Positions 59,643 to 64,000 of a stretch of DNA of 64,000 nucleotides are shown here, in pieces. The translations under genes were made by a program, and so were the position numbers. The stretch's first letter is position 1, and every line of letters starts with the position of its first letter. The stretch covers positions 122,484 through 186,483 of the forward strand of contig NZ_PDYG01000134.1 in NCBI RefSeq assembly GCF_002735305.1, read 5' to 3'. Below the pieces are notes generated by a model. That model saw only the letters and a program-made list of their open reading frames with translations. It made no database searches and was not told the DNA's origin. Source of the DNA: Agathobacter ruminis (lineage in GTDB: Bacteria > Bacillota > Clostridia > Lachnospirales > Lachnospiraceae).

Positions 59643-60091
59643 GTCAGGTGTGTATCACATATGCAACCGGAGATGATTTGGAGGCAATGGCTGCCATTGA
59701 GAGCAGACTGTTTTCGCGTCCATGGAAAGTAGAACATTTCCGGGAAGCGTTTGCACGGGACTATGCGACACTCCTGGTGGCAAAGGCGGAGCAGACGGTA
59801 TGCGGCTATGTCTGTATGTATTGTTCCGCGGATGAAGGTGAGATTACCAATGTGGCAGTTGATCCGGCATTTCGCCGTATGGGAATCGGAACGGAATTGA
59901 TGAATGCCGCGCAGCTTGAAGCGCGCGAAAAGCATTTGCAGCAATTGATTCTGGAAGTTCGCATTTCCAATGAGCATGCTATTTCTCTCTATAATAAAAT
60001 GGGGTTTGTCAATTGTGGGGTTCGAAAAAATTTTTATGCTGAGCCGGTTGAAGATGCCGCATTAATGGTATGGGAGAGTAAAGAATGTTAG
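59639..60091 (+). CDS. rimI: Ribosomal-protein-alanine N-acetyltransferase RimI
   Basis: A 150-residue GNAT-fold acetyltransferase. The acetyl-CoA loop is VDPAFRRMGIGTELM (RRxGxG), preceded by GEITNVAV, with the C-terminal VRISNEHAISLYNKMGFVNCGVRKNFY typical of RimI, which acetylates the N-terminus of ribosomal protein S18. Its place between tsaB and tsaD is common in bacteria and supports RimI over other GNATs. It overlaps the RNase Z gene by seven bases. Confidence 0.92.
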   Translation: MSQVCITYATGDDLEAMAAIESRLFSRPWKVEHFREAFARDYATLLVAKAEQTVCGYVCMYCSADEGEITNVAVDPAFRRMGIGTELMNAAQLEAREKHLQQLILEVRISNEHAISLYNKMGFVNCGVRKNFYAEPVEDAALMVWESKEC

Positions 60092-60996
60092 ATGTATGTC
60101 TTTTAGGAACGGCAGGAATGATGCCGACACCGCGCAGATGGCTGACCGCCCTGATGCTTCGATATAACGGGAGCCAGCTTTTGATTGACTGTGGCGAAGG
60201 TACACAGATTGCAATGAAAGAAGCCGGTGTGAATTTTAAACCGATTGATATTCTGCTGATTACGCATTTTCATGCAGATCATGTCAGTGGATTACCGGGA
60301 TTGTTATTGACGATGGGCAATGCGGAGCGCACGGAGCCGCTTACGATTATCGGACCGGCGGGACTCAACCGTGTGGTATCGGCATTACGTACTATTGCGC
60401 CGGAGTTGCCTTTTGATTTAAAATGTATAGAGATTACAGAACCGGATGCGGATTTTGAAATCAACGGATATCATATTCATGCATTTCGTGTCAAACATAA
60501 TGTCATTTGCTACGGTTATTCCGTAGAGATTAAGCGCGCAGGCCGCTTCATGGTAGAGCGCGCAAAAGAACTGGAAATTCCGCTTCGCTGCTGGAACCTG
60601 TTGCAAAAAGGACAGAAAGTCATCTGCGATGGAGTGGAATATACACCGGATATGGTGATGGGCGCACCGCGAAAGGGAATTAAGCTTACTTATTGTACGG
60701 ATTCCAGACCGGTGGATGCAATTGCCGAAAATGCAAAAGGATCCGATTTATTTATTTGTGAAGGAATGTACGCAGAGCCGGATAAATTAAAGAAGGCCAA
60801 GCAATATAAACATATGACATTCTATGAAGCTGCGGAACTGGCGAAGGCTGCCGGTGTCGGAGAAATGTGGCTGACGCATTTCTCACCGTCGCTTGTCAGA
60901 GCAGAAGATTACATGCCAAAGGTGCGTGAAATCTTCCCGAATGCGCATTTGGGAAAAGACGGAAAGTCAACAACCATCCAATTTATTGAGGAGTAA
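60085..60996 (+). CDS. rnz: Ribonuclease Z
   Basis: Endonuclease that trims the 3' ends of tRNA precursors lacking CCA. The 303-residue protein has the metallo-beta-lactamase zinc motif HFHADH (61-66), with further ligands in FRVKHNV, YCTDSR and WLTHFSP. The tRNA genes in this window lack encoded CCA, so they are natural substrates, to be finished by the CCA enzyme. It starts within the end of rimI, with GGGAGAG upstream. Insertion between rimI and tsaD is less usual. Confidence 0.92.
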   Translation: MLDVCLLGTAGMMPTPRRWLTALMLRYNGSQLLIDCGEGTQIAMKEAGVNFKPIDILLITHFHADHVSGLPGLLLTMGNAERTEPLTIIGPAGLNRVVSALRTIAPELPFDLKCIEITEPDADFEINGYHIHAFRVKHNVICYGYSVEIKRAGRFMVERAKELEIPLRCWNLLQKGQKVICDGVEYTPDMVMGAPRKGIKLTYCTDSRPVDAIAENAKGSDLFICEGMYAEPDKLKKAKQYKHMTFYEAAELAKAAGVGEMWLTHFSPSLVRAEDYMPKVREIFPNAHLGKDGKSTTIQFIEE

Positions 60997-60999
60997 CAA

Positions 61000-61587
61000 A
61001 TGAAAAAGACCGGCATTGTTGTGGCGGCGATTCTCATTGTTGCAGTTCTTGTTGGTGGATTCTATTTCACGGTCAAACGAAGCAGAGTGCCGAGCAAGTC
61101 TCAGCAGCAGGCATTGACGGAAGTGGAAAAAATCAATACCAAGGATCTGGAGCGGGATTATCCATCCACACCACGCGAGGTTGTAAAATTTTACAATCGA
61201 ATCATAACTGCATATTATTTTGAAAAAATCTCGGACGAAGAATTAAAGAAGATGACCTCACAGGCATATGCTCTGTTCGATGCACAATTGCAGGGAAACA
61301 ATCCGAGTGAGATTTATCTGCAATCGGTCAAGGCAGAAATTGCTGAATACAAATCTGCATCCAAAACCATTTCTCATGCAGATGTATGTGACAGCAATGA
61401 TGTGCGTTATCTGACGGATGGGGATGATAAGATTGCCTATGTAAAGGCCTCTTATTTTATGAAAGAGGGTAGTGACTTCAGCCGCACCCATGAAATGTAC
61501 ATTCTGCGCAAGGACGCAGATGGATTTTGGCGAATCCTCGGATATTATCAAATAGAAGCAGCGGACAATGCGTCCGGAAATGAGTAA
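61000..61587 (+). CDS. Membrane-anchored protein of unknown function
   Basis: A 195-residue protein with an N-terminal membrane helix (about 5-26) and an extracellular remainder. The region about 50-190 ([42 protein letters not shown] ... [41 protein letters not shown]) looks like an NTF2-like or DUF6715-type domain, but I am unsure. GAGG lies before the ATG, three bases after the rnz stop. It is embedded in the tsa operon five bases ahead of tsaD without obvious relation to tRNA modification. Confidence 0.7.
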   Translation: MKKTGIVVAAILIVAVLVGGFYFTVKRSRVPSKSQQQALTEVEKINTKDLERDYPSTPREVVKFYNRIITAYYFEKISDEELKKMTSQAYALFDAQLQGNNPSEIYLQSVKAEIAEYKSASKTISHADVCDSNDVRYLTDGDDKIAYVKASYFMKEGSDFSRTHEMYILRKDADGFWRILGYYQIEAADNASGNE

Positions 61588-61592
61588 ATAAC

Positions 61593-62615
61593 ATGGAAAA
61601 AGAAATTAAAATATTAGCAATCGAGAGCTCTTGCGATGAGACTGCAGCAGCTGTCGTAGTTAACGGGAGGGATCTGCGGTCGAACGTGATTTCCTCCCAA
61701 ATTGATTTGCACACCCTGTATGGAGGCGTAGTGCCGGAAATCGCATCGCGAAAACATATCGAAAAAATCAACCAGGTCATTGAGCAGGCGCTCAAAGAAG
61801 CGGATATGACACTCGATGATATTGATGCCATTGGAGTCACCTACGGACCGGGCTTGATTGGTGCACTGCTGGTTGGCGTGGCAGAGGCGAAAGCGCTTGC
61901 CTATGCACGCAATCTCCCGCTTGTGCCGGTACATCATATCGAAGGCCATATCAGTGCCAATTATATCGAAAATCCGGATCTAGAACCGCCGTTTTTATGT
62001 CTGGTGGTATCGGGTGGACATACACATTTGGTGCGTGTTCTCGATTATGGCAAATACGAAATCCTCGGTCGTACGCGTGATGATGCGGCCGGAGAAGCGT
62101 TTGACAAAGTCGCGCGCGCAATCGGACTGGGTTATCCGGGTGGACCGAAAATTGAAAAAGTCTCACACGAGGGAAATCCGGATGCAATTGCATTTCCGCG
62201 TGCAAAAGTCGGAGATGATGTCTATGATTTCAGCTTTAGTGGTCTGAAGTCGGCGGTATTGAATTATCTGAACGGATGCCGTATGAAAGGAATTGAAATT
62301 GTGCAGGCAGATGTGGCTGCATCTTTCCAGAAGGCGGTTACTGATGTGCTGGTGGATCACGCGATGCATGCAGTAGAAGAGTATCATGCCGATAAATTTG
62401 CAATCGCAGGTGGTGTGGCATCCAACGGTGTCATTCGTGCTGCCATCGAGGAGGCATGCAAAGCACGCGGCGTGAAATTTTATCGCCCATCCCCAATTCT
62501 GTGTACGGACAATGCTGCGATGATTGGTGCGGCAGCATATTATGATTTTCTTGCAGGCAAGCGCGCCGGTATGGATTTGAATGCAGTTGCGAATCTGAAA
62601 CTGGGAGAATCCTGA
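61593..62615 (+). CDS. tsaD: tRNA N6-adenosine threonylcarbamoyltransferase TsaD
   Basis: Catalytic subunit that transfers threonylcarbamoyl to A37 of tRNA. The 340-residue protein starts [18 protein letters not shown] and has the iron-binding [11 protein letters not shown] (about 111-121), [31 protein letters not shown] and [10 protein letters not shown], then [12 protein letters not shown] and DNAAMIGAA. Essential in most bacteria. It follows the membrane-anchored unknown by five bases; ispD is 25 bases downstream. Confidence 0.97.
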   Translation: MEKEIKILAIESSCDETAAAVVVNGRDLRSNVISSQIDLHTLYGGVVPEIASRKHIEKINQVIEQALKEADMTLDDIDAIGVTYGPGLIGALLVGVAEAKALAYARNLPLVPVHHIEGHISANYIENPDLEPPFLCLVVSGGHTHLVRVLDYGKYEILGRTRDDAAGEAFDKVARAIGLGYPGGPKIEKVSHEGNPDAIAFPRAKVGDDVYDFSFSGLKSAVLNYLNGCRMKGIEIVQADVAASFQKAVTDVLVDHAMHAVEEYHADKFAIAGGVASNGVIRAAIEEACKARGVKFYRPSPILCTDNAAMIGAAAYYDFLAGKRAGMDLNAVANLKLGES

Positions 62616-62640
62616 CGCGCGATACGATAAGGAGACACGC

Positions 62641-63333
62641 ATGAAAAGCGTTGCAATTGTACTTTCGGCCGGGGTCGGCCGCAGGATGGGAGCTGATATT
62701 CCAAAACAATATCTGATGCTTGGGGATTATCCTGTCATTTATTACTGCTTAAACGCATTTGAACAAAGTCCGGTCGATGAGGTGATTCTCGTCTGCGCAG
62801 AATCGGATATCGATTATTGTCGGACGCAAATCATTAACAAATATCAATTTCAAAAAGTAAAGGCCATTGTATCCGGTGGAGCCGAGCGGTATGATTCGGT
62901 TTATCGAGGGCTTCAGGAGGTTTCGGAAGACACGGATTATGTCCTGATTCATGATGGGGCGCGTCCAATGCTGACTGTCGATCTGATTCGACGGCTTTTA
63001 ACACAGGTAGAAAAGGAAAAGGCCTGTGTTCCTGCCGTTCCTGCAACGGATACCATCAAAGTCAGCGATGAACAGGGATATGCGGTTGATACACCGGATC
63101 GCAAAACACTCTGGATGGTGCAGACACCACAGGTCTTTTCCTGTGATATTGTAAAAACAGCATACGAGCAGATTTATCAGAAGCCGTCGCCTATACCGAT
63201 TACAGATGATGCAATGGTGGTAGAAACCTATACAAACAACCGGGTGAAGCTGGTGATGGGCGATTATTCGAATCGCAAAATCACGACTCCGGAAGATCTG
63301 GCAATCGCAAATTATTTGCTGAAAATCCAGTAA
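62641..63333 (+). CDS. ispD: 2-C-methyl-D-erythritol 4-phosphate cytidylyltransferase
   Basis: Third enzyme of the MEP isoprenoid pathway: makes CDP-methylerythritol from CTP and MEP. The 230-residue chain has the nucleotide-binding LSAGVGRRMGADIPKQYLML, VLIHDGARPML, and TPQVFSCDIVKTAYEQ...TDDAMVVE. A choice-making TarI-like role (ribitol phosphate) is possible, since the two are close, but no tarJ partner lies adjacent. AAGGAGA is the ribosome site. It ends the operon; I see no clear terminator after it. Confidence 0.9.
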   Translation: MKSVAIVLSAGVGRRMGADIPKQYLMLGDYPVIYYCLNAFEQSPVDEVILVCAESDIDYCRTQIINKYQFQKVKAIVSGGAERYDSVYRGLQEVSEDTDYVLIHDGARPMLTVDLIRRLLTQVEKEKACVPAVPATDTIKVSDEQGYAVDTPDRKTLWMVQTPQVFSCDIVKTAYEQIYQKPSPIPITDDAMVVETYTNNRVKLVMGDYSNRKITTPEDLAIANYLLKIQ

Positions 63334-63388
63334 TAAAAGGGCTTCTCAAAAAAAGTGGTCAAAACATGAAAAAAAAATCAAAAATTAG

Positions 63389-63417
63389 TTGACACACACA
63401 TGCTTTGATGCTAGAAT
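63389..63417 (+). promoter_or_regulatory. tRNA-Ser (UGA) promoter
   Basis: TTGACA (63389-63394), 17-bp spacer, TAGAAT (63412-63417). Confidence 0.82.
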
Positions 63418-63424
63418 AAATTTC

Positions 63425-63441
63425 GCGCTGAAGAACAGCGC
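63425..63441 (+). other. Hairpin at the 5' end of the tRNA-Ser precursor
   Basis: GCGCTG (63425-63430) and CAGCGC (63436-63441), five-base loop, beginning at the expected transcript start. It parallels the hairpin ahead of tRNA-Gly. Confidence 0.5.
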
Positions 63442-63449
63442 AAACAATT

Positions 63450-63535
63450 GCAGAGGTATCGAAGTGGTCATAACGAGGCGGTCTTGAAAACCGTTTGTCC
63501 GAGAGGGCACGTGGGTTCGAATCCCACCCTCTGCG
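63450..63535 (+). tRNA. tRNA-Ser (anticodon TGA)
   Basis: Acceptor GCAGAGG (63450-63456) pairs with CCTCTGC (63528-63534), discriminator G as in serine tRNAs. The anticodon loop CTTGAAA gives TGA; a long variable arm (GTCCGAGAGGGCAC) confirms class II. T-arm GTGGGTTCGAATCCCAC. CCA not encoded. Confidence 0.97.
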
Positions 63536-63570
63536 TTTCACAAGCAAATATCGAAGTAATTCGAGCAGCT

Positions 63571-63599
63571 ACTTCTCCGGTTTGGGGAAGTAATTTTTT
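63571..63599 (+). terminator. Terminator between the two tRNA-Ser genes
   Basis: ACTTCTCC (63571-63578) pairs with GGGGAAGT (63584-63591, one T-G pair), five-base loop, then AATTTTTT. Confidence 0.8.
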
Positions 63600-63623
63600 G
63601 CCACCGATGTGATAATCGTGTAA

Positions 63624-63713
63624 GCAGAAGTACCCAAGCTGGCCGAAGGGACACCCCTGGAAAGGGTGCAGGTCGTTAATAGCGGCGCGAGGGTTCAAAT
63701 CCCTCCTTCTGCG
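63624..63713 (+). tRNA. tRNA-Ser (anticodon GGA)
   Basis: Acceptor GCAGAAG (63624-63630) pairs with CTTCTGC (63706-63712), discriminator G. The anticodon loop CTGGAAA gives GGA; the long variable arm GTCGTTAATAGCGGC is class II. No strong promoter is visible in the 24 bases after the terminator; a GATAAT-like box lies near 63610. Confidence 0.97.
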
Positions 63714-63725
63714 TTCCTTACGAGT

Positions 63726-63796
63726 AAAAAGTTTTTAAAAATTTTTTAAAAAAATTCTTAAAAACATTTGACAACTTCAAAAAAATGTTGTATTAT
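63726..63796 (+). promoter_or_regulatory. Strong promoter with UP-like A/T tract, probably of an rRNA operon
   Basis: TTGACA (63768-63773), 17-bp spacer, TATTAT (63791-63796), preceded by some 40 bases of pure A/T tracts that resemble an UP element. Confidence 0.82.
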
Positions 63797-63802
63797 TTGT
63801 AA

Positions 63803-64000
63803 GCTGTCCGTTGCGAGTGAAACACCAACGAACAAACAACAGAACCTTGATAACTGAACAGTGAATAACCTTGAAAGATTTGAAAAACTCGAGAAGAATT
63901 TTTAAGATTTTGAAAAGATTTGAGCTTCTGCTTGCAGAAATGCGAAAAGATTTTCAAAAGCTTGTATTCGGCGAGAGCCGAACATCGAGCGAACTTGTTC
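63803..64000 (+). other. rRNA operon leader (16S gene expected just beyond the window)
   Basis: The transcript contains ACCTTGATAACTGAACAGTGAA, a phrase common in clostridial rRNA leaders and spacers, and several hairpins, including TTCGGC-GAGA-GCCGAA (about 63967-63982). No open frame is credible. The strong UP-promoter and two serine tRNAs upstream also fit an rRNA operon. The 16S itself is not in the window. Confidence 0.7.

Overview
The window reads as the chromosome of a low-to-moderate GC, Gram-positive, motile, butyrate-forming anaerobe of the Clostridia, most likely a Lachnospiraceae. The evidence is the spoVG-pth-mfd and rqcP-divIC-tilS-hpt-ftsH blocks typical of Firmicutes, a thl-hbd-bcd-etfB-etfA butyrate cluster, flagellar rod genes behind a SigD-type promoter, NiaR, Veg, SAM-I and FMN riboswitches, and lipoproteins with Gram-positive lipoboxes. 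The thl-hbd gene order without crt recalls the Butyrivibrio group, but I cannot fix the genus. Sporulation genes that usually sit in these blocks (spoVT, yabP, yabQ, spoIIE) are absent here.

Layout. 1-6803: spoVG end, peptidyl-tRNA hydrolase, Mfd, a PpiC-like foldase lipoprotein and MurA. 6851-9508: a reverse-strand HD-GYP protein diverging from SAM-riboswitch-controlled metK. 9588-14667: a two-component system, an unusual RluA/CCA-transferase fusion and a PEGA lipoprotein. 14787-19683: HU, RqcP, DivIC, TilS, Hpt, FtsH. 19684-21200: possible small RNA, niaR, a 463-bp giant palindrome with an 8-bp target duplication, tRNA-Tyr. 21200-29123: metallopeptidase-like lipoprotein, PlsC, Veg, flagellar rod genes, RecD2. 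29305-33625: carAB. 33788-37701: unknown protein, degenerate HD-GYP paralogue, cell-wall hydrolase. 37846-43148: butyrate operon behind a perfect Rex-type operator. 43287-50202: envelope proteins of unknown role, an HPr-like protein, a KAPxK-repeat protein, tRNA-Gly and a YvyF-like flagellar zinc protein. 50297-56743: MurI, an anion transporter, small membrane or zinc proteins, and Tex. 57046-63333: FMN-riboswitch ribU, a second (shortened) palindrome copy, then tsaE-tsaB-rimI-rnz-(unknown)-tsaD-ispD. 63450-64000: two tRNA-Ser genes and the promoter and leader of what is almost certainly an rRNA operon starting just past the window.

Most genes are core housekeeping. Translation quality is a recurring theme (Pth, RqcP, TilS, the TsaB/D/E t6A system, CCA addition, pseudouridylation, RNase Z, tRNAs). 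Redox control of butyrate formation is suggested by the Rex site. The best candidate for something undescribed is the repeated palindromic element at 20551-21013 and 57645-57886: two copies, matching terminal inverted repeats, nearly self-complementary along its length, with no coding capacity.
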